NCBI GenBank assembly: GCA_035492535.1 | Contig: DATJJM010000053.1 | Location: 40,223-104,222, forward strand | Direction: 5' to 3' | Length of the DNA stretch: 64,000 nt | Origin: JAMXLO01 sp035492535 | GTDB lineage: Bacteria; Pseudomonadota; Alphaproteobacteria; Acetobacterales; Acetobacteraceae | Notes under the pieces: generated by a model | Databases searched by the model: none | Seen by the model: only the letters and a program-made list of their open reading frames with translations | What the model was told of the DNA's origin: nothing | Shown: piece after piece, positions 36,170-45,300 of the stretch | Numbering within the stretch: position 1 is the first letter of the stretch | Layout of the letters: each line of letters begins with the position of its first letter | Position numbers and translations under genes: made by a program

Positions 36170-36870
36170 GCGGCCAGCGGCTGCCTTTGAGGCAAGGGGG
36201 CCCCGCGGCGGACCGCAACGAGCTCGGCGATGATCGAGAGAGCGATTTCCGGAGCCGTAACCGCCTCGATGTTGAGTCCGACCGGGCCTTGTATGCGCTG
36301 TAGAGCATTGTCGCCGTGGCCGAGTTCGCGCAGGCGCTTCAGGCGCGCGGTGTGAGTCCGGCGGGAGCCGAGCGAGCCGATATAGAAGGCCCGCGATTTC
36401 AGGGCTCGGTCGAGGGCCGGGTCGTCGAGTTTCGGGTCGTGGGTCAGGGTGACGACGGCGGTCCGCGAGTCGGGCTTCAGTTCGTCCATCGCCTCGTCGG
36501 GCCACGCGGTGGAGACTGTCACATTCGGGAAGCGCTCGTCGGACGCGAACGAGCGGCGGGGATCCACCACGACCACGGCGAAACCGCATTGGGTCGCGAA
36601 GGGGACGAGAGCCTGCGCGATGTGCACGGCACCGACCACAATGAGGCGAAGAGGCGGATTATGCGCGTGGAGGAACCAGTCGGCGCCATCCACCTTCACG
36701 GTGCCGCTTTCGTCAGACTGCAGGACCTTCTCGGCTTCCGCGTTGAGCGCCGCGGGAGCGGATGGATCGGGGAGCAACCGCTGATCTCCGTCTGGGAGGC
36801 GGGTAGCCAGGACGACAGGTCGCTTCTCACGCTTGGCGGACTCGAGAGCGGCGAGGAGCTCGGGTGTCAT
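36166..36870 (-). CDS. XdhC family protein, Rossmann (C-terminal) half
   Basis: The protein has 234 residues, equivalent to the C-terminal half of full-length XdhC. Residues ~75-105 contain the Rossmann motif RLIVVGAVHIAQAL, then VVVDPRRSFASDERF, then VTLTHDPKLDDPAL and the YIGSLGSRRTHTAR loop, closing with APEIALSIIAELVAVRRG. XdhC proteins bind the molybdenum cofactor, protect it, promote sulfuration and deliver it to the apo-hydroxylase. The N-terminal half is the next gene upstream. Confidence 0.85.
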   Translation of the reverse strand: MTPELLAALESAKREKRPVVLATRLPDGDQRLLPDPSAPAALNAEAEKVLQSDESGTVKVDGADWFLHAHNPPLRLIVVGAVHIAQALVPFATQCGFAVVVVDPRRSFASDERFPNVTVSTAWPDEAMDELKPDSRTAVVTLTHDPKLDDPALDRALKSRAFYIGSLGSRRTHTARLKRLRELGHGDNALQRIQGPVGLNIEAVTAPEIALSIIAELVAVRRGAPLPQRQPLAA

Positions 36871-36886
36871 GGTGTGGCTCCAACCG

Positions 36887-37213
36887 TCACGATAGCTTCT
36901 CCACGAACACCTTCACCTTGCCACCACACGCCAGCCCCACTTCCCACGCCCGCTCGTGCGTCACGCCAAAATCGAGAAGCTGTGGCGCGCCCGTATCGAT
37001 CGTCTGCATGGCCGCATCGGCTACGGCGCCTTCGATGCATCCTCCAGACACGGAGCCGGCCATTTTCCCGGACTTGGTCACGGCCATCTGGCTGCCGGCC
37101 GGACGGGGCGAACTTCCCCACGTTTCCGTCACGGTGGCCAGTGCCACCTGTTCACCGGCAGCGCGCCAGCCGGCGGCGGTGCTCAGTACGTCCTCGGTTT
37201 CCGCGATGTTCAT
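36887..37213 (-). CDS. XdhC/CoxI family protein, N-terminal half
   Basis: The protein has 108 residues, matching the N-terminal XdhC_CoxI domain: VALATVTETWGSSPRPAGSQMAV, then SVSGGCIEGAV with the conserved cysteine, and LACGGKVKVFVE. In many bacteria this is fused to the Rossmann half; here it is a separate gene 16 bases upstream of it. It probably forms a heteromer with it. Overlaps the CoxE gene by ATGA. Confidence 0.85.
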   Translation of the reverse strand: MNIAETEDVLSTAAGWRAAGEQVALATVTETWGSSPRPAGSQMAVTKSGKMAGSVSGGCIEGAVADAAMQTIDTGAPQLLDFGVTHERAWEVGLACGGKVKVFVEKLS

Positions 37214-38424
37214 GATGCCATCCTTTCAGGCTCTCTCGCCGGCGCCAAGAGCGTTCGTTGACGCGTCGGGCGAGACAGCAGATCGACCAGCGCGCGCAGG
37301 CTGGCCAAGTTATGCACGGGACGGAAGTCGTCCACGTGGGGCAGCATTGCGCGTATCCCCTGTGATTTTGGCTCGAAACCGCTCCAGCGCAACAGCGGAT
37401 TGAGCCAAATCAGCCGGCGGCACGAACGATGCAGCCGGTCCATGTTGTCTGCGAGACCGTGGGCGCCGTCGCGATCGAGCCCGTCGGTGATCAGCAGCAC
37501 GATCGCACCCTGCGCCAGCACCCGGCGCGCCCAGAAGCGGTTGAAGTTCTCGAGGGCCTCGCCGATTCGCGTGCCGCCGGACCAGTCGGGGACGATGTGG
37601 GAGACCATCTGGAATGCGACTTCCGGGTCGCGAGCGCGAAGTTGCCGCGTGACGTTGGACAGCCGGGTACCGAACAGAAAGACATGCACGCGATCCCGCT
37701 CGTTGGTCACTGCATGCAGAAAATGCAGCAGGATCTGCGCGTAGCGGCTCATCGAGCCGGAAATGTCGCAGAGCACGACAAGCGGCGGCGGGCGCGTGAC
37801 CTGACGTTCGCGCGCGATCGTCAGGATTTCGCCCCCCTGACGCAGGCTTTGCCGGATGGTACGGCGCAGGTCGATGACAGGGCCGAGCGGGTCGGCCCGT
37901 AGCCGACGCGTACGGCGCAGGTCGAGCGGCAGCACGAGCCGGCGGATTTCGCGTTTGGCTTCGGCGATTTCCTCCGCGCTCATCGCCTCAAAGTCCATGC
38001 GTTGCAGGTGTTCGCGATCGGATACGGTGAGCACCGCGTCCATCACTGGCGGTTCGTCATCCCGCGGCTTGGTCTCGCGCGGCTTGGCGAACGCCTCCGC
38101 GACGCGGCGGCTCCCGGGCGGTGGCCGCTCCGGACGCTTGTCCTTCTGCGCGTCCAGAAGAGCCATGGCCACAGCTTGTTCCGCGGCGGTTGGATCGCGC
38201 CAGAACAGGTTGAACGCCTGATCGAAGACGTCCTGGTGTTCGTGACGGTGGATCATGGCCGTGCACAGTGCGGTGCGCACCTGGCTGCGATCGCCGATAT
38301 CGATCAATGACAGCGCCTGTTGGCCAGCGAGCGTTTCGGCCGGGCCGACCGGCAGACCCGCACGACGCAGCAGCCTCGCGAAGTGCATCACATTGGCGGC
38401 GAGGCTGGCTGTTTGCGCGTCCAT
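37210..38424 (-). CDS. coxE: CoxE-like VWA-domain protein
   Basis: The protein has 404 residues. The N-terminal half is helical (VIGA/CoxE region, ...FNLFWRDPTAAEQ near residue 70). The VWA domain begins near 212 and its MIDAS is CDISGSM (D220, S222, S224), which binds a divalent metal. CoxE works with the MoxR ATPase CoxD to build the CuSMo site of CO dehydrogenase or activate related hydroxylases. The ATG at 38424 lacks a strong ribosome site; TTG 38460 is an alternative. A 208-base gap separates it from the ChaC gene upstream. Confidence 0.85.
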   Translation of the reverse strand: MDAQTASLAANVMHFARLLRRAGLPVGPAETLAGQQALSLIDIGDRSQVRTALCTAMIHRHEHQDVFDQAFNLFWRDPTAAEQAVAMALLDAQKDKRPERPPPGSRRVAEAFAKPRETKPRDDEPPVMDAVLTVSDREHLQRMDFEAMSAEEIAEAKREIRRLVLPLDLRRTRRLRADPLGPVIDLRRTIRQSLRQGGEILTIARERQVTRPPPLVVLCDISGSMSRYAQILLHFLHAVTNERDRVHVFLFGTRLSNVTRQLRARDPEVAFQMVSHIVPDWSGGTRIGEALENFNRFWARRVLAQGAIVLLITDGLDRDGAHGLADNMDRLHRSCRRLIWLNPLLRWSGFEPKSQGIRAMLPHVDDFRPVHNLASLRALVDLLSRPTRQRTLLAPAREPERMAS

Positions 38425-38632
38425 CGCCGCACAGATGAACGCGCCGTGGGGTGGATGCAAGAGATAGCAAGCGCCAGGCGGAACCGGGCGTGAGGCCGGA
38501 CTCGCTCAGGCAGATCATGATCCTGGTGAATGTCGGGCCATTCCTCGCCCGCGCAGCATCGACCGATAATGGAGTGCCGGCGATGGCTGCCAGCCTTGGC
38601 GTGACGATATGTCCGGAGTGGTGCCTGTAAAG

Positions 38633-39322
38633 CTAGGACGGCTGATTGCCTATCAGCTGTTGCAAGCGTTCCAGCGCGCGATCGCGCAGCCCGATTGCAT
38701 TCAGCGCCGCCAGTGTTTCCGCCAGGTATTCGCGGCACGTGCCGAGCGCGCCCGACGCGGACCCCAGACGCGCGGCAATCGCTTGCTCGTCGAGCGGGCC
38801 GGCATAACGATCGTGCAGCCGATTCGCGACGAAGGTGACCGCTCGCACCGGACCGTTCTTGGTCTGCACGGTCACCCAGCGTGAATTGTAGGCATCCGTG
38901 AACATCTCGCGTCGCCAAGCCAGCAGCAGCTCGTTGCGCGCCTCAGCCGCAGCGATACGGAACAGCACGCCGGCACAGCTTCCTCCGCGGTCAAGCGCCA
39001 ACATCAGGCCAGGGTTCTCCGGCGAGCCGCGGCCGGCATGCAGCCACAGGCAATAGCGACGATGCCAACCGCGCACGATGCCAGCCTGGCGCTCGACGAA
39101 GTGCAGTGCGGGGTTCCACATCAACGAGCCGTAGCCGAACAGCCACGCATCCTCGCCCGATGGATGTTTGGCGAGCGCCGCATCGAGGTCGGCCTGGACC
39201 TCCTCATCCGAACGGAACACCGTACCGGCCGGCAAACGCTGGCGAACCGCGGCGAGAAGCGATCCGTCGCGCAGCCTTTCCCTGGTGATAAGCGATCGCC
39301 AGTCGGACGGCTGCTCGCTCAT
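38633..39322 (-). CDS. chaC: ChaC-family gamma-glutamylcyclotransferase
   Basis: The protein has 229 residues and cleaves glutathione to 5-oxoproline and Cys-Gly. The signature LFGYGSLMWNP lies at 61-71, and the catalytic glutamate is in LLAWRREM (E139), each as expected in the ChaC/GGCT fold. It sits in the middle of the Mo-hydroxylase accessory genes, overlapping the MoxR gene by ATGA, an unusual location for it. A link to sulfur or cysteine supply for the cofactor is inference. Confidence 0.88.
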   Translation of the reverse strand: MSEQPSDWRSLITRERLRDGSLLAAVRQRLPAGTVFRSDEEVQADLDAALAKHPSGEDAWLFGYGSLMWNPALHFVERQAGIVRGWHRRYCLWLHAGRGSPENPGLMLALDRGGSCAGVLFRIAAAEARNELLLAWRREMFTDAYNSRWVTVQTKNGPVRAVTFVANRLHDRYAGPLDEQAIAARLGSASGALGTCREYLAETLAALNAIGLRDRALERLQQLIGNQPS

Positions 39323-40218
39323 GCGGCTTGCTGAGCGTCCGCGACCAGCTTTGCCACCTCCGTGCCACGCACCTTGGCGATGTCGTCCTGATATTTGAGC
39401 AGCACGCCGAGCGTCTCGTCCACTGCGGCTGGTGCCAGTTCGGTCTGGTTCAGATAGGTGAGGGCCTGCGCCCAGTCGATCGTTTCGGCCACGCCGGGCA
39501 GCTTGAACAGCTCAGAGCCGCGCAGCTTTTGCACGAACGCGACCACCTGGCCCGCGAGCTGTTCAGGAACGCCTGGAGCCTTGGCCGCAAGAATGGCGCG
39601 CTCGCGTGCGGCGTCGGGATAATCGACCCAATGGTAGAGGCAGCGCCGGCGGATGGCGTCATGCACCTCGCGCGTCCGGTTGGACGTGATCACCACGGCG
39701 GGCAGCGTCTTTGCGCGCACGGTGCCGAATTCGGGCACCGTGACCTGGAAGTCGGCCAGCAGCTCCAGCAGGAAGGCCTCGAACGGTTCGTCGGCGCGGT
39801 CGAGTTCATCGATCAGCAGCACCGCCGGTGGCAGGTCTGGATCGATGGCCGACAGGAGCGGGCGGGCGAGCAGGTATTTCCGCTCATAGATATCGTTTGC
39901 GAGTTCGTCGGAATTGGTGTGCCCTGCCGCCTCGGCCAGCCGGATCGCCATGAGCTGGCGGGCATGGTCCCATTCATAGGCGGCGGCCGATATATCCATG
40001 CCGTCGTAGCATTGCAGGCGCACGAGGCGGCGCTTCAGGCCGGCGGCGAGGACCTTGGCGATTTCTGTCTTGCCGGTGCCGGGTTCGCCTTCCAGGAACA
40101 GTGGGCGCCGCATCGTCAATGCCAGATGCACCGTCGTCGCCAGTTCCTGGTCCGCGATGTAGCCCTGCGCGGCGAGCAGCCTCGCCGTATCCGCGACGGT
40201 CGCCGGCAGATCAGTCAC
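39319..40218 (-). CDS. coxD: MoxR-family AAA+ ATPase (CoxD-like)
   Basis: The protein has 299 residues. Walker A is GEPGTGKT at 44-51, Walker B VLLIDELDRADEPFEAFLLELL near 120-140, and the sensor and arginine regions follow (ITSNRTREVHDAIRRRCLYHWVDYP). CoxD-type MoxR ATPases partner with CoxE VWA proteins to insert sulfur and copper in the cofactor of Mo-CO dehydrogenases. The GTG start shares one base with the CoxG stop (TAGTG). Confidence 0.9.
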   Translation of the reverse strand: MTDLPATVADTARLLAAQGYIADQELATTVHLALTMRRPLFLEGEPGTGKTEIAKVLAAGLKRRLVRLQCYDGMDISAAAYEWDHARQLMAIRLAEAAGHTNSDELANDIYERKYLLARPLLSAIDPDLPPAVLLIDELDRADEPFEAFLLELLADFQVTVPEFGTVRAKTLPAVVITSNRTREVHDAIRRRCLYHWVDYPDAARERAILAAKAPGVPEQLAGQVVAFVQKLRGSELFKLPGVAETIDWAQALTYLNQTELAPAAVDETLGVLLKYQDDIAKVRGTEVAKLVADAQQAA

Positions 40219-40868
40219 TACAGCAGGCTTCCGATGATCAGCAGCAGCATGAGCAGGTAGATGAAGCCGCCGATCCAGAATGCCACGGGCAGGCCGAACG
40301 GCTCATCCGGGATGAGCGCGAAGACGCTGACCGACGAGGGTGGATTCGATGGCGGCAGCATCGGCCGGGCAACTTCCTGGCTGGGTGCGGACGGGTAGGC
40401 TTGCGGTGCCGGCGATGCGGCGGCTTCGGGCTGGCCAACCTGGCTGGAAAAGCGGTCGAAGAACGCGTCCGCCATCTGCTTGGCGGTGGCATCGATCAGC
40501 CGCGCACCGAGCTGGGCGAGCTTGCCGCCGACCTGGGCGTGCACCTCGTAATGCAGGATCGTGCCAGGACCGTCGTCGGCAAGGTTTACCCTGGCGCCAC
40601 CCTTGGCGAAGCCGAGCACGCCGCCCTGGCCCTCGCCGCTGATCGTGTAGCCATTGGGCGGATCCAGATCAGCCAGATGTACCTTGCCGTTGAAGCGGCC
40701 GGACATCGGCCCGACCTTGACGGCCGCGGTCGCTTGCATCTCGTTGTCCGATAGCTTGTCCAGGGTCTCGCAGCCCGGAATGCTGGCCTTGAGCACCGCC
40801 GGGTCGTTGAGCGCCTGCCAAACGGCTTGCCGCGGCGCGGCGATCCGCCGCTCGCCTGTCATGTCCAT
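40218..40868 (-). CDS. coxG: CoxG-like SRPBCC protein with C-terminal membrane anchor
   Basis: The protein has 216 residues. The N-terminal SRPBCC domain (1-150) has the PRQAVWQALNDPAVLKASIPGC start and the GRFNGKVHLADL loop of CO dehydrogenase subunit G. A Pro/Ala-rich linker follows, then a membrane helix (LPVAFWIGGFIYLLMLLLIIGSLL) that anchors it. CoxG recruits CO dehydrogenase to the membrane and passes electrons to quinones in CO-oxidising bacteria. It is the first gene of the accessory operon; no coxMSL is in the window. Confidence 0.9.
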   Translation of the reverse strand: MDMTGERRIAAPRQAVWQALNDPAVLKASIPGCETLDKLSDNEMQATAAVKVGPMSGRFNGKVHLADLDPPNGYTISGEGQGGVLGFAKGGARVNLADDGPGTILHYEVHAQVGGKLAQLGARLIDATAKQMADAFFDRFSSQVGQPEAAASPAPQAYPSAPSQEVARPMLPPSNPPSSVSVFALIPDEPFGLPVAFWIGGFIYLLMLLLIIGSLL

Positions 40869-40918
40869 TCGACCAAATCCCGTTGTGCGCGGCGGACGTT
40901 ACTTGCAGGGTCAAGGGC

Positions 40919-42235
40919 ATGCAACCGACGGCGGCTTCATGGGTCTGGGCCATTCCTTTCGCAGGCCTGCTTGCCTCAATGGCCGCGTTCCCGATCGTCG
41001 CGCCGCGGTTTTGGCATCGGCGGCTCGGCGTCGTCGCGCTGTTCTGGAGCCTGTCGCTGATCGTCGCCGTGGCGCTGGTGTCGGGCATCCAGCCTGCACT
41101 GGCGGCGATCTGGCACGCGATGGTCATCGAATACCTGCCGTTCGTAACGCTGCTGCTGGCGCTGTACACCGCCGGTGGGGGCGTGCTGCTGCGCGGCGGG
41201 TTGGCTGGCACGCCGCGGGGAAATACCGCCATGCTGGGAGCTGGCATGGCGATGGGCGCCGTGATGGGAACGACTGGCGCCTCGATGGTGCTGATCCACC
41301 CGTTGCTGCGTGCCAATGCGCACCGTCGGCGCAAGGTGCACCTGGTGCTGTTCCTGATCGTATTGGTGGCCAATGCATCAGGGGCGCTGACGCCGCTCGG
41401 CAACCCGCCGCTCTACATCGGGTTCCTCCACGGCGTGCCGTTCTTCTGGCCAGCGCGTCACCTGGTCTTGCCGCTGTTGTTGCTCAGCAGCGTTCTGCTC
41501 ACCGGCTTTTTCCTCCTCGACCGATATTTCGCGGCCTCGGAGCCGCCACCGCCAGCCCCCGAGCGCTTTCGGATCCGCGGGGCCTGGAATCTGGCGTTGA
41601 TCGTGCTGGTCGGGATCAGCGTGTTGGGCCAGCCCCTGTTGCCTTCGGCCAGCGTCACCCTGTTCGGCCAGGCACTTGGGGTGGCACAGGTCATCCCGAT
41701 TGCATTGTTCCTGGCGGTAACGGTGGTCTCCGCCGCGCTCACACCGCGGGCTGTCCGGCAGGCGAACGATTTTGCGTGGGAACCGATGATCGAGGTTGCG
41801 ACCCTGTTCGCCGCGATATTCGTCACTATCGGGCCTGTCATCGCAATTTTGCAGCCAGGGCCCCACGGAGCGTTGGCGAGCGTGCCGTGGCTTGGTCTCG
41901 GCACGAACGAGCCCTGGCCTTTCGGCTATTTCTGGCTGACCGGGATGTTGTCGGCCTTCCTCGATAATGCACCAACCTATCTGGTGTTCTTCGAGATGGC
42001 GGGCATTCGGGCGCCGGCGATGACCACCTCTCAGACGGCGACTCTGATGGCCATCTCGGCGGGCGCGGTGTTCTTTGGCGGGCTGACCTATATCGGCAAT
42101 GCGCCGAACATGATGCTGCGTACGATTGCCGCCCATCGAGGCGTGAGGATGCCAGGCTTCTTCGGCTTCACACTGCTGGCATCCGCCGCTTTGCTGCCGG
42201 TGCTGCTGCTGGTGAGCCTCGTATTCTTCCGATAG
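40919..42235 (+). CDS. Membrane transporter of the ion-transporter superfamily (CitMHS_2 / Na+:H+ antiporter-like)
   Basis: The protein has 438 residues and about 11 predicted membrane segments. ASGALTPLGNPPLYIGFLHG lies at the first re-entrant hairpin and FLDNAPTYLVFFEM at the second, the inverted-repeat arrangement of the ArsB/NhaD/CitMHS superfamily. AAGG precedes ATG 40919; a GTG at 40883 is an alternative. Members are usually annotated as sodium:proton antiporters; substrate is unproven. It is divergent from coxG. Confidence 0.75.
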   Translation: MQPTAASWVWAIPFAGLLASMAAFPIVAPRFWHRRLGVVALFWSLSLIVAVALVSGIQPALAAIWHAMVIEYLPFVTLLLALYTAGGGVLLRGGLAGTPRGNTAMLGAGMAMGAVMGTTGASMVLIHPLLRANAHRRRKVHLVLFLIVLVANASGALTPLGNPPLYIGFLHGVPFFWPARHLVLPLLLLSSVLLTGFFLLDRYFAASEPPPPAPERFRIRGAWNLALIVLVGISVLGQPLLPSASVTLFGQALGVAQVIPIALFLAVTVVSAALTPRAVRQANDFAWEPMIEVATLFAAIFVTIGPVIAILQPGPHGALASVPWLGLGTNEPWPFGYFWLTGMLSAFLDNAPTYLVFFEMAGIRAPAMTTSQTATLMAISAGAVFFGGLTYIGNAPNMMLRTIAAHRGVRMPGFFGFTLLASAALLPVLLLVSLVFFR

Positions 42236-42330
42236 CCGCCCACCCGTGAGAAACGCGCGTGCAACGGTTTCAGTGGTTCGGTTGGCTTGGTTTGTCCCAT
42301 CACTACGCACGGAACCCGTACAGGCACCAC

Positions 42331-45300
42331 ATGCCTCATGATATAGCCCGGCTCTGGGGCAAAATGGATCGCGAGGACGGATACGCCATCGCCGACGGTG
42401 GCCGGCGTCGCGCGCGCCGCTTGGCGGGTACTGTCCTGTTCATAGGCCTGTTGCTGCTGGCAGGCATCTGGTGGGTCATTCACGACATCGTCGTCGATGA
42501 GCAGCACAGGGCGATCAAGGATGCGGTCGTCGATGCGCGCAACCTGGATATAGCATTCCAAGAGGAGATCACGCGCATCCTGAGCGCCGATGCCGTAGCC
42601 ATGAAAGCAGTCGCCGATCGGATGCGCGCCGAGCCCGGCCGGTTCGATGTCCATGCATGGGCGAGGGATATCCCTCTGCTGTCACAGGCGACGTTGCACG
42701 CCTCGATCATCGGACCCGACGGCAAACTGCAGTCATCGACTTTGCAGGAGGATCCCGGCCTGCTCGATCTGAGTGATCGCGAGCATTTCCGCGTGCATCT
42801 GGATGATCGCTTCAAGGGTATATACGTCAGCCGGCCGGTCCGGGGCCGCTTGTCCCATCAAGTCACGATACAGCTTTCCCAGCGGGTTGAGGCAGCCGAT
42901 GGCAAGTTCCTCGGCGTCATCGTGTTCGCCTTGCTGCCCGAGCACTTGACCATGCTGCACCGAATGATTGACCTGGGCCAGCACGGTGTGATGGCAATCA
43001 TCGGGGCGAGCGATGGCGTGATCCGTGCCCGCTTTGGCCCTGGCCAGGACGGAGTGAGGGGAACCGGGGTCACAATACCGGCGGAACGGCTCGGTGCCGA
43101 TCGCCAGAACATTTTTGTTGACAACAGCGTCGTTGACGGTGTGCCGCGCCTCTATAGCAAGCGCCCTATACCGGGTTATGACCTTGTCGTCGTGGTCGGC
43201 CTTGGCCTGGATGAAGTGCTGGCGCCAGCGAAGGCAGAGAACGCGCGTGTAGTGGCGATCGGTGTAGCGGTATCGCTGTTGCTGTGCGGGCTGATCGGCG
43301 TACTGTCTTGCGAGGCATATCGGCGCAGCAGACGCGAAAGCGAACTGGCTGCCGCATTGCATCGCCGCGAAAAGATCGATGCCGAACTGCGGGCCAGCGA
43401 GGCTCGTTTTCGCGACTTCGCCAATCTGACCTCGGACTGGTTCTGGCAGCAGGACGCGGATTTGCGCTTCACTGATATTGGCGCAGAGGCACCGCTGCTC
43501 GGACCAAACGACCGGCGTCACATTGGGAAACGGCGCTGGGAGCAGAGTGATCTCGGCGATCCACCAGGGCATTTTGCCGAACATCGGCGGGCATGTCTGA
43601 ACCACGAGCCGTTCCGCGATTTCCGCTACACGCGCATAAGCACTGATGGCCGTGTCGCCCATGTCAGCGTGAGCGGCGTGCCTCTTTTCAACGAGGCCGG
43701 CGAGTTCCTCGGCTATCGCGGGACAGGTCGCGATGTGACAACGGAAGTGGAGGCACAGGACGAATTGCGCGCCGCCAAGGAGCGGGCTGAGTACGATATC
43801 GAGACGTTGCAGGAGGCCCAGTTCGCGTTGCGTGAAAGCGAGCGGCGGGTTCGTGACTTCGCGGACACGTCTTCCGACTGGTTCTGGGAGCAGGATGCCG
43901 AACTGCGCTTCACCTGGATCAGTGAAACCTGTCCCGCGGTAAAGAGTGGCAGTCTTGCTTATCTGGGTGAACGGCGTTGGGACCTTCCTCCGAGCAGCCA
44001 GACACCCGAAGCAGCGTGGGACGAGCATCGCGCCACGCTCGCCGCGCGGCTGCCGTTCCGCGATTTCCGTTATGCCCTGCCGCTCGAGGATGGATCGCTG
44101 CTGTACGTGTCCGTCAGTGGCACGCCGGTCAAGGCTGGCGATGGGACCTTTCTCGGCTACCGCGGCATCGGACGCGATATCACGCACGAGGTGGCAGCGG
44201 CGGAACAATTACGTGCTGCCAAGGAGCGAGCCGAGCAGGCTGAGGAGACACTGCACGACGCGGTTGACAGCATCTCCGAGGGATTTGTCATCTATGACCG
44301 TGACGATCGTCTTGTGCTGTGCAATGAGGCGTATCGCAGGCTGTATCCTCACAATGCTGAATTACTCGTGCCCGGCGTGAAGTTTGAAGACCTGCTGAGC
44401 AGCAGTCTCGCCCGTGGCTATTATCCTGAAGCAGTGGGACACGAGTCCGAGTGGGCGGCGGAATTTATTCGAGCGCATCGGGCGGCAGACGATATGTTCG
44501 AGCAGCAGACACCCGGTGGCTCGTGGTTGCTGGTGTCGGAGCGGCGGATGCGCAATGGTGGGATTGCCGGATTGCGCATGGACATCACCGCGCTCAAGCG
44601 CGCCGAATTGGCCTTGCGTGAGAGTGAGGCCCGGTTTGATCGTGCGCAGGAAATCGCGCGCATTGCCAGTTGGGAACTGGACATTGCAAGTGGCGAATAC
44701 CTGTGGTCTCGAGAAATGTATCGAATTCGTGGCCTTTCGCCTGAGACCTTCAAACCAAGACGTGGTAAACTTGCGCGATACCTGCACGAGGAGGACAGGT
44801 CTCATACGTATCAATGGCTGATCGACATGGAGCATGGCATCCAGCGAGAAGCTATCGATGTCCGCATCGTTCGGCCCGACGGCACGGTGCGCATCTGCAA
44901 CGTCGAAGCTCGCCATGTGTTCGACGGCGACGGCAAGCTGCGCAAACTGATTGGTACCTTGCAGGATGTGACCGATCGCCGGCTGACCGAACAGAAGCTG
45001 GTGCAGGCACAGAAGATGGAGACCATTGGCCAGCTCAGCGGTGGCATGGCCCACGATTTCAACAACGTGCTGAGCGTGATCATCGGCAATCTGGATCTAT
45101 TGAGGCGACGAACGATAAGTGATCCTGCGGCCGAGGAACTTCGTTCCGAGGCGGCGCGGTCTGCCCACCGCGGTGCGGATTTGACTCGGCGGCTGCTGGC
45201 CTATGCGCGACGCCAGCCACTGCGGCCACGCCGAACCAATGTCAACGATCTGGTTGATGGCATGGCTCGGATGCTCGGTCGCATGCTGGGTGAGAACGTC

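Noticed and set aside
36170..36589. N-terminal extension of the MobA-like protein
   Set aside because: The extra residues are a shadow of the XdhC Rossmann gene; the ATG at 36169 with ATGA overlap fits the family.
38388..38918. A 176-codon frame across the gap between coxE and chaC
   Set aside because: It runs over the chaC 3' end in another frame and has low-complexity Arg/Ala content.
42733..44208. A 491-codon frame antisense to the hybrid kinase
   Set aside because: No start context or family features; the sense frame has clear PAS and kinase motifs.
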